A stretch of 64,000 bases of DNA from Gnetum montanum (lineage: Eukaryota; Streptophyta; Gnetopsida; Gnetales; Gnetaceae): assembly GCA_015680685.1 (NCBI GenBank), contig MNCI01025042.1, forward strand, positions 1,046,711 to 1,110,710, written 5' to 3'. The notes beneath the pieces were generated by a model that did not search any database, was not told the origin of the DNA, and was given only the letters and a program-made list of their open reading frames with translations. The translations under genes and the position numbers were made by a program. Below are positions 45,875 to 58,752 of the stretch, piece after piece (position 1 is the stretch's first letter; each line of letters begins with the position of its first letter).

Positions 45875-47767
45875 TGATGATAAAAAATGTCAGTAGTTGG
45901 AACACTGATAGGTTAGCGAATGTATAGCCTAACCCCGAACTCATGCAAGGGCCTTACTAAAAATGAAGATGAGGTGCCCTGCATGGTCCTGTCGATCGAA
46001 TAGGGACTTACAAGGTGCTTAGTCAAGCGAGTGCTAAAGGGGTTACATGATGTTACCGATGAGCACCAGGACCAACTAGGTTAGTGCATAGCAGGGTGTC
46101 CTAACCCAAGAATTGAGGTATAAATGTGCAAATGCATGAAAAATAGTAAGAAAACATGAGTGCTATGCTACATGCCAAAGAGAAAGTGCTTGAAAAACGT
46201 AACAGAACTTAACAACAGAAATGCATCATCCCAAACAGGGAAGCGTAGCAATTACAAAAAAGAGTTGAGAGTGGTACATGGTGTATAGATAGATGCAGTA
46301 GTAGTGTAGTAGTGTAGTCACCATATCTGAGGCATCTAGGCTATGAAACTTACAACTGTCATGGAGTCTGAGCCTACTAGGTTGGCTACCATAGTGTTTC
46401 AATGGCCAAAGTGATGAACTGCATGTTGGACAATGTGCACTGATGACTACGAGTGTCTTGGGGTACACCAAGATGTCAAATATGCTTGGGTGCAAGGAGA
46501 GCTAGAGTGCCAGTCACGCTAGAAGATCATCAACTTTCCCCACTACCAAATGAATATGCCAGCCAAATGTAAAATTTTCCTACTAAAATGCCAAAGTGCT
46601 AACCACTAAAATGTGAGACATAGGGGCATTTATAGGCATAGGATTAGCATGGAATTCATATTGGATGTCACGTGGCATGAGGGTAGGTGGGGCTATGCTA
46701 GACCCAACTAGGCTCCCACAAGAGTAGTAAGTGCTACGCTCTAGTACACTGTAGTGGACCCCAAAGACTACTAAATTTTGACTATGCCTCCAAGACTGCA
46801 TATGCCAAGACTACCTACAAATCGTACAACTTGGACGCTACACTCTAGGATTATGTTTTCCCCTCTTTTGAATGGGGTTAAGCATAGGTATAACTCATAG
46901 GCAAATGGGGGGACATAAGAGATGCAACTTGCTGATCTTACTTGCCAGAGGAATGCTAGAGATGAGGTGAAGGTTGGTGCTAAGCTTTGGAGGCTTTTGG
47001 AGGTAGTTAGAGGCTTCTCTGCAGTGCTACACTAGCTATGCTCTAAAGCATAACCTAAAACTTAGATAAATTTTACAAAATTTGATGTCCAGCACTGGCT
47101 ATGCTTACTACACTCTAGAGTGTAGTAAAGCATAGTAGGGATACTTAGAAAAATTTGGCCCAAATTTTTTCTTCTTCCATGTTACGCTAGCTATGCTCTG
47201 GAGCATAGCAAGAGGGGTAACCTCAAGTTCGAAAATCTGCCAAATTTTTCTTTCACTCTAAGCTAGCCCGATAGCTTCTAGCTTGACACTTAGGTAAACT
47301 AACCACTAAAAGGAGTGCTATGCTAGCTGCTCTCTAAAACATAGTAGCAGTAGCAACCCTAGGGATTAGAGAATTTGTTGAACTTTTTCTTCCATGAAAA
47401 ACTATCTTAATAGTTTCTACCTAAGAACTTGAGCAAATTAGCCATGGAAGTGTGTGCTATGCTAGCTATGCTCTAGAGCGTAGTAGGTAAAATCAAAGCG
47501 TAGCACAACACTTAGAAACATTTTTTGCACAACTTTTGTCGACACTTGGAGAATTTTACAAAATAGGCCCTGTGATACATGCTATGCTAGCTATGCTAAA
47601 AATGTTTTGCACAACTACTATTGACACTTAGAGAATTTTGCAAAATAGGGCCTATGATACATGCTACACTAGCTATGCTCAGGAGTGTAGCATCAACACG
47701 TAGAAGAATTTGCTAAGTTTTGACATAGAAAAATTTGCAATTGAAGCCCAAAATTGGTGGTGTTTCA
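45875..47767 (-). repeat. 5' LTR of element B (1893 bp)
   Basis: Plus strand TGATGATAAAAAATGTCAG to GGTGGTGTTTCA. Minus-strand TATAAAT at 46628-46634. Many inverted GCTATGCTC...GAGCATAGC pairs, for example around 47040, 47180 and 47450. Clearly more diverged from its partner than the LTRs of E. Confidence 0.85.
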
Positions 47768-48120
47768 GTCTAGTATGACGTTAAACTAGCATAGAGGTCC
47801 ACTGTGACTATAAACTAGCAATCCACCATGACTTTAAAGTGGCGCAACACATCCACTAAGATGTTAAACTAGCATAGAGCAGTCTACTAGGACTATAAAC
47901 TAGCATAGCATGGTCTACCAAGACCTTAAACTGGGCCCAATGGTCCACTAGGACCTTAAACTAGTAAAGCCATGGTCTACCAAGACCTTAAACTAGGTTC
48001 ACGTTAATAACTTTTTCCATCCCTCTATAAGCAAGCAAGCAAGCATACTATAACTCTCCACCTACATCAAGTAAGCAAGCACACTCACAATCTAATGTGG
48101 CCTTCTAACATTTTTTCATC
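47768..48120 (+). repeat. Post-integrase repeat array of element G
   Basis: About nine units, 28-40 bp apart, with cores GACGTTAAACTAGC, GACTATAAACTAGC and GACCTTAAACTAG, up to about 48000. Continues the G sequence interrupted at 28760. Confidence 0.85.
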
Positions 48121-48889
48121 TATAGTCTATTTGCATTTATGTCTTGTGCAGTTTTCTTTTCTTCTCAGAGTAGTGTTTGTAGGATGAAGCCTAGGCGGTC
48201 GTGCAAAGATGTATCTCATCATAGCAGCAAGTCACCACATTGCTCTAATGTGCATGATTGGACTAGTAAAACCTCTCAAGAGTGCATATTCCTATTATCC
48301 CATTATATTCTACTCACATCTACTCCTATATCCCAATGCCCTTTCATTTCCTATGTAGCAAAGAATGCAAACCTTTTTAATGCTCATGTGTTGTGCTCAC
48401 ATGGCTCCCTCTTCAAGTTAAACTGTAAAACCCAAGATGGACGTAACATGAGTCATCTCGTGGGGAGCCTCTATCGACCAATCAAAGCCTAGGTGGATGT
48501 AACATATGTCATCCATGGGAGAAAACACCTATTGTACAAACGTGACATGGTTTCGCAAACAACAAAGCAAATCCCATTTAGTGATATGCAACCCACTTGA
48601 TGGGAAGCACCTCACAGCAAGCATTTAGTAACATGCAAAGCCAAAAGAAGGTTCACCCCATCAAAAAAAGGGGGCGGAAAGCACATCTCCAAGCAACCCA
48701 ATAGCAAAGCAATTTTGGACCTAGCCCAACCTTGAACCTACACCTTGACTCTCTCATAAGCAGTCTAATGAGAGATCAACATTATAAAGGGCAAGCCACT
48801 CCGGTGCCATGATCACCATCAACCGTGATGCCCTCATGTCATAACATCTCACTTGCACCTCATCTTCCCTTTTATCCCTAGCACATCAT
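48121..48889 (+). other. 3' non-coding region of element G, left of element H
   Basis: Contains AGTGTTTGTAGGATGAAGC at about 48170 with ATCTCATCATAGCAGCAAGTCAC, matching E (15790) and J (62760), and GGATGTAACATATGTCATCC-type repeats at 48450-48520. No gene. The last five bases ATCAT pair with ATCAC at 58753-58757 as the duplication flanking H. Confidence 0.65.
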
Positions 48890-49692
48890 TGATAAGTGGT
48901 GAGGTATCCCTACACTCAGCCATACGAATATGAGTGTCTCACACACAATTCAGTCGAACTCCAAGGACTAAGTGCTTATGCACCCTAATGGAACACTTAA
49001 GGTTAATCAATCGTTGTCTTTCCAGACTTACTTATATTATCATAGTTGTATGGTTAAGTAAGTTTGAGGTATATGATTTTTATGTCTTTTATCTTTTTAA
49101 TGCCTTATGCTAAGAGGGAAGGGTGAAGAGACTAAGTGACTAACTATTCGCTAACTAAGCTCTAATCGTCCTAGCACTAGTATCTATTCCCATTTGCCGC
49201 ACACACCCTGAACCAGTGCAACGCTACTAGGATTACCAAACGCTACTCGTCACTGGGTTACCAAGTGTTACACACGTGCTCGAAGTGGTCATACTGAATG
49301 CACTTAACTAGGAGAGTCAAGGGTTAAGAGATATTAATTATCTAAGAAAGCCTTTAAACATTGAAAAATAATTAAATCCTATTTAGCTTAGTCCATATGC
49401 TGCAAGGTTTATCATAAATTTGTCTTTATTTTCATACACAAATGTGTGCTCAGGTACAATTTGCTCGAATAAAGATCCGTTCACTTTAAGACTCATACTG
49501 TGGGCACATGGAAATTATTCTAACTTTGGAATGGTAAAACTACTATAGTTTGGCTAAGGGTCTAGATCTAGATGAATGAACAAGGGAAAGACACCTCTTA
49601 TTTATAGAACTGGCAACAGGAAATGATATCATGTACGTGATATCACAAGGGCCGACGCGATATCGCGACTGATGTGATATCGTGGCTCATCA
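48890..49692 (-). repeat. 3' LTR of element H (803 bp)
   Basis: Plus strand TGATAAGTGGTGAGG to GTGGCTCATCA. Aligns over its length with 57962-58752, differing visibly at more than one base in ten over the first 150 bases. The end holds GATATCGC repeats (49625-49680). Confidence 0.88.
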
Positions 49693-49703
49693 TACCCCCA
49701 TGA
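49693..49703 (-). promoter_or_regulatory. Polypurine tract of element H
   Basis: Minus strand TCATGGGGGTA touching the LTR start. Confidence 0.6.
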
Positions 49704-51620
49704 CTAAATGAAAACTCATACTTGAGTTCCTTACAAAATATTGGGAAGGTATGGGATTATTTTCTTGAATGACACTAATGGTAGATGGGGTGACATGTGA
49801 ACGGATCATCATTACAATACATGGCAAAATTTAGTGTTCATGATAACAAGAGTGAACACTATGCACATTTGACATACAGCCGTATTTGGCAGCTAGGATA
49901 GAAGAAGAGAAGAGAGAGAGATAAAAGAAGAAAAGAAGAAGTTTGTTACTGCCGATGCCAAGATTGTGCTTTTTATTGTCCATCCATAAGCGCATCATCA
50001 AGCTTGTTCCTTGCATAACTGCTTCAGCACCATTCCATTCCAAGTGTTCCCTCCATGTCCAATCCGTTATTGTATGATTACCATCTGCACACACAACACA
50101 GTCTAATATTAGCAAGGGTAAATGAATCACAAAGTAGTTAATACCTTGCGTCAGTGTAGGATCCATTGGCTGAGTTGTGATATGGCTAATACGGATCTGG
50201 AGATATAATACTGGTGACTACCCAAGGTGTAGGGGTTAGGAGAAAATTGAAAAAATTGAACCAGGACCCCCATGATTGAGAGCGAACCTCCAATAGCGAT
50301 AAAATGGAAAAAGATAAGGAATAAGAAAAGATGGAGAAAAAGAAACAATGGGAACGTCGATAAAATGGATGTCAAAGATAGAGATGAACAAAATAAATGG
50401 TGATTGCAGAAATGTTTAAAGGAAAGAAATTAATGGATGCACCAAATAGGAATGCCAGTGGGTCCTCCCCAAAGCAGGCTAATGCCCTTAATGCCTTGAC
50501 AATCCCACATTCAAAGAGTTTGTAAGCTCTAGGAATGTTATTTGGAAGCAAAAGTTAAAGTCTTAACCACAAGAGTTTACCAAAAAGAAAACAATGCATC
50601 AACCAAAATATAGACTACTGATATAACCAGCAATGAGGTGATAAATGGAGAAAGAAGGATGGAAAGAAAAGAATGGAATGGAATCTCAAGAACGAGGTGG
50701 TGTATAGCCCCTTATGTATTAATGGTTAATGTGAATCAGTAGATCTCATTCCAAATCTAGCCTCAAACAAACCACATCTAGTGACTTTACATTAATACAT
50801 TCAGCCAATCCATCCACTTGAAGTAACAAGAATGTCTCCACCAAAGAGTCACCACCATTCCTACGAAATGCGAAAGGAGAAGGTAGGAAGCAAGGAAGGG
50901 CCTTAGTTAGAGGGAACATTTTTATTTAGTTCCATAACCAATGCTTGTACCCCATATGATTATTCCATCTAATGGGTGTGCTTTGAATTCTCACTATTTT
51001 TTTTTTACATGAGAACCACACCATGCGAACACTTATTATTTTTATTAGCTCAGCTTCTCGATAATGGAGCAGCATCGGAATGGTATGGGAGACTCAAGAA
51101 GAAAACATCCAAGCACCCAAGAGAATGGTTAGCACAAAGGCATCAAATCCTCTTGAAGTCACACCCTTTTCAATCCTTAAGTCCTTCCTTAGTTTGAGAA
51201 ATGCTCAGTCACTAATTCATTCATAGTTCTTATTATTGAGAAAGGGACTGTACAGTTCCAAGCCAAGAGGGACAATAGAAATTCATGGATGCATGGATGA
51301 TGTGGACTCATTGCCTATTATACCAAAAGAACCATACCATAGTATCAACATCATAACTTAAAGGTAAAAATCAAACATTAGCAATCAATGGAATACAGTT
51401 CATACCACCATCAAGAGCACTTATTAGGTGACGAATCAAACAAAATAAACAAACACACAAAGAAATGAAAGAGTATAAACGATGTTGTAAAACAAAAAAC
51501 AAGAAAAGTTAAGAACTTTGTAAAACAAAAAAGTGTAAAAAAAACTTAAAAAGAAACTGAGGGCTTTGATTGATCAGCATAGGTGGCCATCTCTCCCATG
51601 ACTGAGTTGAAAGGAGGAGA
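49704..51620 (-). other. Region after integrase in element H
   Basis: Athila elements often have an env-like frame here. I see only short frames (111 residues at 49831-50166, 74 residues at 50151-50375, the latter very Phe/Leu-rich and possibly membrane-like) and no recognised domain. Most is AT-rich non-coding sequence. Confidence 0.5.
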
Positions 51621-51629
51621 TCCAAAATA

Positions 51630-52900
51630 ATGAGTGAGGTCATATTCTCTCAGAGGTATTATGTGCACCAGCTATTCTAAGTTCATGGAAGGGTTTGGTT
51701 TGCTGCACATTAACCAATAATCTCTTATCAAGGCTTTCAGGTTTGTATATGGTCATGGCTCCTAAGGGAAAGGTTGTGTGAATGATATAAGGCCCTTCCC
51801 ACAATGTTTGAAATTTTGTGCATTGGGGCACATGTGTGGGGTTCTAGTAAAAGACCTTATCTCTTCATTGGTACTTAACCTTTCGAATTTCTAAGTCATG
51901 ACGTTGTTTGTTATGTGCCTTGTGCAACTCATTTGATGACAGGGCAACCAATCGATTTTCATCTAGCACGTTTAGAGTTTCCAATCTTTATTTTTGTGCT
52001 AGATCAAGGTCAAAGTGGAGGTCACATGCCATGGATAGCATACGGAGCTCGGTTTGTATTGGAAGCTTTGGAAGTTTTCCGTATACTAACTCATAGGGAG
52101 AGTAGCCTGTAGGGAGTTTTCAAGTGGAGCGGTATGCCCAGAGAGCATCATTCAGCTTAGTGCTCCAATCTCACATATATTTGCTAATTGTCCTTGTTAA
52201 TATTTTAGTAATCTCCCAATTAGTGACCTCGGATTGGCCATTAGCTTGGGGATGATAAGGTGTAGTCAATTTATGTTCAACCCCTAAGCGTTGCATCAAC
52301 TTTTGAAAGGTTGCACCTATGAAGTGTGTTCCATTATCCGAGATAAGTGCACGCGGCACACCAAACCTACTTATGACTTATTTTTGTACAAATTGTACAA
52401 TTATAGATGATGTGCAATCTATTACAAAAGCTGCTTCAGCCCATTTTATTAGATAGTCAACAACAACAATGATATAAGATTTTTCATTGGACATCGGTGT
52501 AATGGGCCCTATAAAATATATTCCCCAAATTTCAAAGGGTTCTAAAGGTTGAATCCATTGTTGCAGACCCTCCATTCTACCACTCATTCCTCCATCACAT
52601 TGACAGCACTCACAGGATTGGACAAATTGATGGGCATCCCGAAATAGTGTTGGCCAGTAATATCCTGCAAGCAGGATCTTAATAGTCGTTCGTCTCCCTG
52701 CATAGTGATCCCCACAAGGGCCCTCATGAGCATCCTGGAGAACTCTTAGTTGGTCCACATCGGGCACACACCATCGAACCAATCCATCAAGATAGACTTT
52801 GTAAAGTTGTCCGTTGATCTCCATGAAGTACTTGGCTATGTGAAGAAACTGTTGTTTCTTCCTAAAGTTCAGCTCATGTGGTGTTTGTTGGAAAAGGAGA
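51630..52900 (-). pseudogene. Integrase of element H
   Basis: Zinc domain: HEGPCGDHYAGRRTT ... CECCQ (about 52740-52610), the HHCC set. Core: FEIWGIYFIGPI, where the first catalytic Asp is Tyr; LISDNGTHF with the second Asp (about 52340); YHPQANGQSEVTN with the Glu (about 52240). C-terminus: KFQTLWEGPYII...KPFHELRI (51660-51820). A stop at 52378 and gaps near 52000 split it. Loss of the first Asp would abolish activity even without the stops. Confidence 0.82.
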
Positions 52901-53433
52901 TAGGTAAGAATGCTACTATACGAATTCGTTCCCATGGGTTGGTTATTCACTACACCAACAAGGAGGGCTTCATCTGGAAAATGATTGGATATGGCGTATT
53001 CATCCTCTTTGTTATCCCAGTGCAATAGAAATAAGTGATTTGCAACTACGTTCTTGGTGCCCTTTCGATCTATCATCGTTAGATCAAACTCCTATAGGAT
53101 TACTAGCCAATGTATAATACGAGGGCTACCCATTGGCTTGTTCATGAGGAACCTGATTGCACTATGATCTATATGAATGTACACTTTGTAGCCTAACACA
53201 TAGTGCCTAAACTTATCCAGTGCAAACACTACAGCCATTAATTCTTTTTCTATAGTTGTGTAGTTAAGTTGTGCACCAGCGATACTCTTACTTGCACAAT
53301 GGATGTAATAAGGAAATTTTTGGTCATCTGACTATGTAAGTATGGCTCCTAAGGCATAATTGGATGTGTCAATCATTATATGGAATGGTCTGGACTAGTT
53401 AGGGGCTTGTAGAATGGGAGTTTCTACAAGCCC
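52901..53433 (-). pseudogene. RNase H of element H
   Basis: Minus strand contains IMIDTSNYALGAIL (about 53370), YTTIEKELMAVVFALDKF (about 53245) and FLMNKPMGSPRIIHWLVIL (about 53130), ending DRKGTKNVVANHLFLL (53076). These are the usual landmarks between RT and integrase. Stops interrupt it. Confidence 0.75.
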
Positions 53434-54672
53434 TTATTTCAGAGTTTGAAATGCTCGTTCACATTCCTTAGTCCATTCAAATGGTGCATCCTTCTTCGTT
53501 AGTTCTACCAACAGTTTGGAAATATTGGAGAAGTTATCAATGAATCTCCTATAGTAGCTAGTGTGTCCAAGGAATGACCGAATGTCTTTCACATTTTCCG
53601 ATTTTCGGGTGATTCCTTGGATGATCCTAACTTTCTCTGGGTCTACCTCTGTTCCTGAATGTGAAATCTTATGCCCAAGTACTATGCCCTCTTGGACCAT
53701 CAAATGGCTTTTCTTCTAGTTGAGCCTTACATTGGTTTCTACACATCGTTTTAGCACTTGCTCTAATTGGTCTAGGGCTTGATCAAAGATTGTCCCATAA
53801 GTGGATAAGTTATCCATGAAGACTTCTACTCCATTTCCTATCTGCCATTGGAATATGCTCAGAACTAAACATTGAAACGTGATAGGATCATTGCACAAGC
53901 CAAATGGAATTTGTTTATATGCAAATGTTCCCCAAGGACTGGTGAACGTTGTATTGGCTTGATCTTCTGGTGTTATCTGTATTTGGTTATATCCACTATA
54001 CCCATCCAGAAAACTATAATAGCGATGCCCTGCTATGGTGTCTAAGACTTGGTCAATGAATGGCAATGGGAAATGATCCTTGAATGTTGTCATGTTTAGT
54101 AGCCTAAAATCTATACACACCCTCCATTTTCCTCTCTTCTTAGGAACGATCACCAGAGGACTAACCCATTCACTATCAGCAATGGGATATATGAACCCTA
54201 CCTTAAGAAGCTGTTCTATCTCTTCTTTTACTATTTGTTTCAATTTTGGGTTCAAACGCCTCTGTGTTTGTTTTTGAGGTTTCATGGAGGGGTCCGTGTA
54301 AATCCTATGCTGGCATATCCTAGGGTCTATTCCAATTAACTCAGGGTATGACCAAGAAAAGGCTTTTGATGACTTTTTTATCACTTTTAGCAGTCTTTCT
54401 TTATGTTTGGGAACAAGTTTTGCGTTGATCATCACCAATTTTTCACTTTCGAGGGTCATATACTCTAGACCAGTGGGTAATGATTTCAAATCAAGGGGCT
54501 CTTGTTTAAATCTCTTAGGAATTTCCAACTTCCCCCAGTTGATGTTTTCGAGGCTAAGGTTTGGAAGTTGGCAATGGACTTGCCCAAGTGTGTCTATGCT
54601 TCCAATGTAAGGACTAGTTATTTCCTCAGTTAATTCCATGCATGTTATCAAGTTGCTCTCTTGATTAGCCAT
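53434..54672 (-). pseudogene. Reverse transcriptase of element H
   Basis: An open frame of 318 residues (53716-54672) plus a second part (53434-53703). Motifs in order: RRLNPKLKQIVKEEI, SPLVIVPKK, WRVCIDFRLLN, YYSFLDGYSGYNQI, TTFTSPWGTFAYKQIPFGLC, and VFMDNLSTYG. The YxDD-type box is FMDN, so the second catalytic Asp is Asn. The second part has GHKISHSGTEVDPEKV and FLGHTSYYRRFI (thumb and connection). A stop at 53716 separates them. This is the best-kept pol segment in the window. Confidence 0.87.
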
Positions 54673-54779
54673 CAGCCACTAGGTGTCCTCTTGTTGTGTG
54701 GCTGTTGCATACAGGCACCTTTGTATATTAATTTCTTTTACACATTGATTGCATGCAGGCAATGCTAAACTTCACATAA

Positions 54780-55260
54780 CCCATGATTTCTACATGTAAT
54801 GGTACCCTATGTCACTGTATGCGATGCATGGAACTTTCTTTTTCTCAATCTTTCCAAAAGTGTTCTTCTTGGATATTTCCAGGGAAAGATCATGGATTCC
54901 TAGGTGTGCATCTATAGTACTTAGCCATGCTCTTCCCATTATTATTGGGAAGTCCCCCTTACCATTGTTTACTTGTATCACTAGGAAATCAGCTAGATAT
55001 GACCAACCACACACAGTGGTAACAATGTCCTCCACCAGTCCCAAGGGGACAGTGATGGACTGGTTAGCTAGCTCTAGTTGAATGTTACTATTCCTTAGTG
55101 AAGGTAGGTTTCAGGCTTTGTACATCTCCTGTGATATTAGGTTGACTCCGAAACCTAAGTCCATAAGAGCTTTACATGGTTCATTCCCAGTAACTTGGAG
55201 ATAGATTAGAGAACTTCTAGGATCAAAGAATTTCCTGGGAAGCTGGCCCACCTTAATCTA
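54780..55260 (-). pseudogene. Aspartic protease of element H
   Basis: KALMDLGFGVNLI (about 55165) carries D-L-G at the active site. GLVEDIVTTVCGWSYLADFLV and GDFPIIMGRAWLSTIDAH follow, the second protease block. Frame breaks at 55044 and about 55110. Belongs to the D(L)G type found in Athila-like elements. Confidence 0.8.
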
Positions 55261-57846
55261 GTCAATAACGGCATGTGTTAACCATGTGTGTTAAGCCTGA
55301 TTTTTGGGTTGAAGGAGGTCCTGAAACCTTATTTGGTATGGAGGTGTTTAGATGTTCAACCGCTTGTGATGGTGAGGGCTTAGTTGGATTGTTGGTTCTG
55401 AAGAAAGGTCTTTTCGGCATAAGATTATCAGAACCAACTACGATTTGAGGATTTGAAGCCCTCATGACATTGGGTTGTTGCAGTTGAGTGGGGAATACCC
55501 CTTGCATTGTTGGAGTGGGTGGTAGTGGAGCTATTGGTGTAAGAGTTGCGAGTGGATTTGGAGGATGGTATGCATGTGGTGTGTGTCTCCCAGGAGAAGG
55601 AGTCCTATAGTACTCCCAAGCTTGGTAGTGATATTGTGGGGTCGTGTGACCAACAAAGTCACTTGGAGAGATTGGCTGCTGCACGTAATAGCCATATGGA
55701 TCCAGTTGCTAATAAGAGTATTGTTGCCTTGGCGATGGCATCCCCCATGACTGTGGGTATTGCCACTGCTAGTGTTGCTCAATAGGTTATGGCAAAGTTC
55801 CACTTAGATAATACGTTAATGGTTGGTCGAACTGCCTTAGATTACCTTGAGGGTAAGGTAACCATCGGGGTGCTTACCGTTTGTTAAGTCATGGTTTGAG
55901 TGCATACATGCCAGACTCTTGCAGATGTGAGATTACTGGGCAACATCCCTTAGGATGGTCATATTGGCATATCTCACATCTGCTGTCATTGTCTGTATCA
56001 AAATCCACAACCTCTTTGGTGATAGCCATTTTACCCTTACCTTTGTTACATGCATGGTCTAAATCCCTCTTCTTCTTTTTATCATAGTCACTACTTCGCT
56101 CCTTAGACTCCTCTACAATTTTGAGAACGATTTCAAATCTACTATCTAAGGAGTCCCATATTTGATCTACCTTTTCCGATACTTATGCTGTTAATTTTTG
56201 AAGTGGCAAGTTTTTCCTATTCACCATCTCTTCGAGTGGTGACTCATCCTCCTCCTCACAGAATCTTACTCCCTTTTTTCGAAGGGAAGGATCACGGTTG
56301 TACTCTTCCACACTTTCTCTCTTATGTAGCTCTCCTGCTTCCTTAGCTACTTGCTCTAGCAATCGATGGATCTGATGGGACCTAAGCTCTGATAATCTCC
56401 CTTGGGCATACATTCCAAGGGTTCTCCTAGTTTCGTGCCTAAGTCCATCCACGAGATGGCATAGTTGATCCCGCTGCGAATAACCATGGCTTGGGCAACA
56501 ATGTGACAGTGCATAGTATCGGCCCATGGCAGCATCCAAGGGTTCATGAGTTCCCTGCTTCCATCCTTGGATTTTCTTTCACAAGTTGGACACCCAGGAG
56601 TACGTTTGATACTTATCGTTAAATAGTTCTAGCATCATACTCCACCTTTGAATGGATTCCAGTTCTAAGGACTGATACCAGCTTTCCGCTTCTTTTACTA
56701 GTGTCCTTGGTAATAAATTTAGCTTTTGCCACTCATTCTCAATGTTCTGCAAGTCACATGCATCATGAAATGCCTATAAATGGTTCTAAGGATTAGTGTT
56801 GTATACCCCCTCAAATCATGGGATATTATTCATGTCTAGTCTCTTGATCCTGCTATCTTTTCAGTGCCTTGTAGGTATCCTGACATCCTCCATGATGTCT
56901 AACATGCTTTGGGTTGTAAGTAGGGGTTCTTCGTGGTTATTTCTCTCATAGCATCTATGATTTCTATGTGGTTCCCTACTTTCCCTTCTTCCATGCTTTG
57001 ATTCTCTAGACTGCCCTCATCCTCGCTCTTGACTCTCTCGTCGAGGTCTCTCATTTTGCTTACCCTTATCCTCATAGTTAGGTTCCTTATGATTGCATCC
57101 TGATGTTGAAGGAGAGGGTGAATGTGATGATGAAGGTGAAGAAGAAGGAGAACCATTTCCATGACAATGTTTCCTACCTTCTCTTCGATAGTCTGAACCC
57201 CAATCGTGATGACGATCAGAATGCCCATCCTTATCTTGTGTTTGTGTTCCCTCATTGAACACTTGGTGTTCATGAGGATCAGAACCAGGGTTGTGAGTCA
57301 TGGAGTGAAGGTTCTGATACACCACCTCCTCACTATCGTTAGGAGGGGGAAAATCATTTTGTGGAGAACTTATTGATATAGGTTCACCACCCTTAATTTC
57401 TCTTATGATGGACGAAGCATTATGGGGTCCTTTTCCCTTCAAAGATGTGTGGTAACTCTCCTGCCGCAAGTCCCGTTGACGTTGCGCTTCTGTGGGATGG
57501 TAGTCCCTTGCATTGTAATCGCATGCACTATACTCAACGTATAATTGTGACATGCCTATTTATGCAAGGGCACGAAGGAGCATGTTGGGGGTTGCTCTGT
57601 CTAGAGGAAACACTATGTTACCCTCCAAGTCTCTCCAACGCAGTTGTTCATCTTGATGGAAGAAAAGGTAAAGTCAGGTATATATTCACCATGATGAATA
57701 TATACCACACTGAATTGTTGAGGAACTGGTAGATATTGGTTATGTGTGTTGTGCCGCCGACTGTCTCTAGTGTTGTTCCTAGGAGGTGAAGTGCTCTTGT
57801 TCGAAGAAGAAGACATTTTAGTCTTGTTCGGTGTGCTGTTTACCAT
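55261..57846 (-). pseudogene. gag of element H
   Basis: Start probably at 57846 or 57813 in a Ser/Asn/Arg-rich segment (SSSSNKSTSPPRNN). A charged Ser/His-rich part follows (57017-57553) and a capsid-like core at 56540-56900 with LETSMDLTLKW-type remnants. Then GINYAISWMDLGT / RDQLCHLVDGLRHETRRTLG (about 56480), a Cys/His knuckle CEICQYDHPKGCCP (about 55925-55965) and a Pro/Thr-rich tail (55262-55684). Four or more frame changes. Assignment rests mainly on position and the knuckle. Confidence 0.7.
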
Positions 57847-57942
57847 TATGTTATTTTTCTCTTGATTAACCCTAAGGGTTCTTTTTAGCTCCCAACGATG
57901 TGAATGATTCCCTATGTTCTACGTAGCGCACAAATAACTAAG

Positions 57943-57960
57943 TCCCCAGCAACGGTGCCA
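57943..57960 (-). promoter_or_regulatory. Primer binding site of element H
   Basis: Minus strand TGGCACCGTTGCTGGGGA, one base from the LTR. It equals the tRNA-Asp-type site used by Athila elements except for two transitions. Confidence 0.8.
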
Positions 57961-57961
57961 A

Positions 57962-58752
57962 TGATGAGTGGCGAGGTACCCCCTACACTCAACCATATGA
58001 ATACAAGCGTCTCATGCATGATCTGGTCAAACTCCAAGGAATAAGTGCTTACGCGCCCTAATGGAACACTTAAGGTTAATCAATTTTTGTCTTCCCAAAC
58101 TTACTTGTATTGTCACGATTGTATGGTTAAGTAAGTCTGAGGTATATGATTTTTATGTCTTTTATCTTTTTAAAGCCTTATGCTAAGAGGGAAGGGTGAA
58201 GAGAATAAGTGACTAACTATTCACTAACTAAGTTCTAATCATCCTAGCACCAATATCCATTCCCACTTGCTGCACACACCTTGAACTAGTGTAATGCTAT
58301 TGGGATTACCAAATGCTACTCATTACTGGGTTACCAAGAGTTACACATGTGCTCGAAGCGTTTGTACCGAATGCAGTTAACTAGAAGAGTCAAGGGTTGA
58401 GAGAGATTAATTATCTAAGAAAGCATTTAAAAATTGAACAATAATTATATCCTATTTAGCTTAGTCCATATGCTGCAAGGTTTATCAAAAATTTCGTCTT
58501 TATTTCCATACACAAATGTGTGCTCAGGTACAATTTGCTCGAATAAAGATCCGTTCACTTTGAGACTCTTACTTCGGGCACATGGAAATTAGTCTAACTC
58601 TAGAATGGTAAAATTGCTATATTTTGGCTAAGGCTCTATCTCTAGATGAGTGAACAAGGGAAAGCCACCTCTTATATATAGAACTAATGACGAGATGCAA
58701 TATCGCAGGGGCCAACGTGATATCATGGCCAATGCGATATTGCAGCTCATCA
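57962..58752 (-). repeat. 5' LTR of element H (791 bp)
   Basis: Plus strand TGATGAGTGGCGAGG to GCAGCTCATCA, with perfect 7-base inverted ends TGATGAG/CTCATCA. Confidence 0.9.

Larger units (their letters stand above)
28761..47767 (-). mobile_element. Element B: large Ogre-like element (19.0 kb) with antisense gene
   Basis: Order on the minus strand: 5' LTR (47767-45875), PBS, leader, gag, protease, repeat array, an intron-like region of about 6 kb holding a plus-strand spliced gene, RT, RNase H, integrase, repeat array, 3' non-coding region, polypurine tract and 3' LTR (30322-28761). It has all Ty3/gypsy domains, but every one carries stops. No matching target duplication is evident (CTGGG versus GTCTA), so one flank may have changed. 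Confidence 0.85.
48890..58752 (-). mobile_element. Element H: Athila-like Ty3/gypsy element (9863 bp)
   Basis: LTRs 48890-49692 and 57962-58752 end in TGATGAG/CTCATCA or close variants. Flanks ATCAT (48885-48889) and ATCAC (58753-58757) form a 4-of-5 target duplication. Minus-strand order is gag, protease, RT, RNase H, integrase. RT motifs (FLDGYSGYNQI, VFMDNLSTYG) and a PBS complementary to tRNA-Asp place it near Athila. It is inserted in the 3' region of G. All domains carry disabling changes. Confidence 0.88.

Noticed and set aside
28756-47772. Target-site duplication for element B
   Set aside because: CTGGG and GTCTA do not match; no duplication can be claimed.
49625-49680. GATATCGC repeats as a regulatory operator
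   Set aside because: They are part of the LTR of H, with a decayed copy in the other LTR; no further support.
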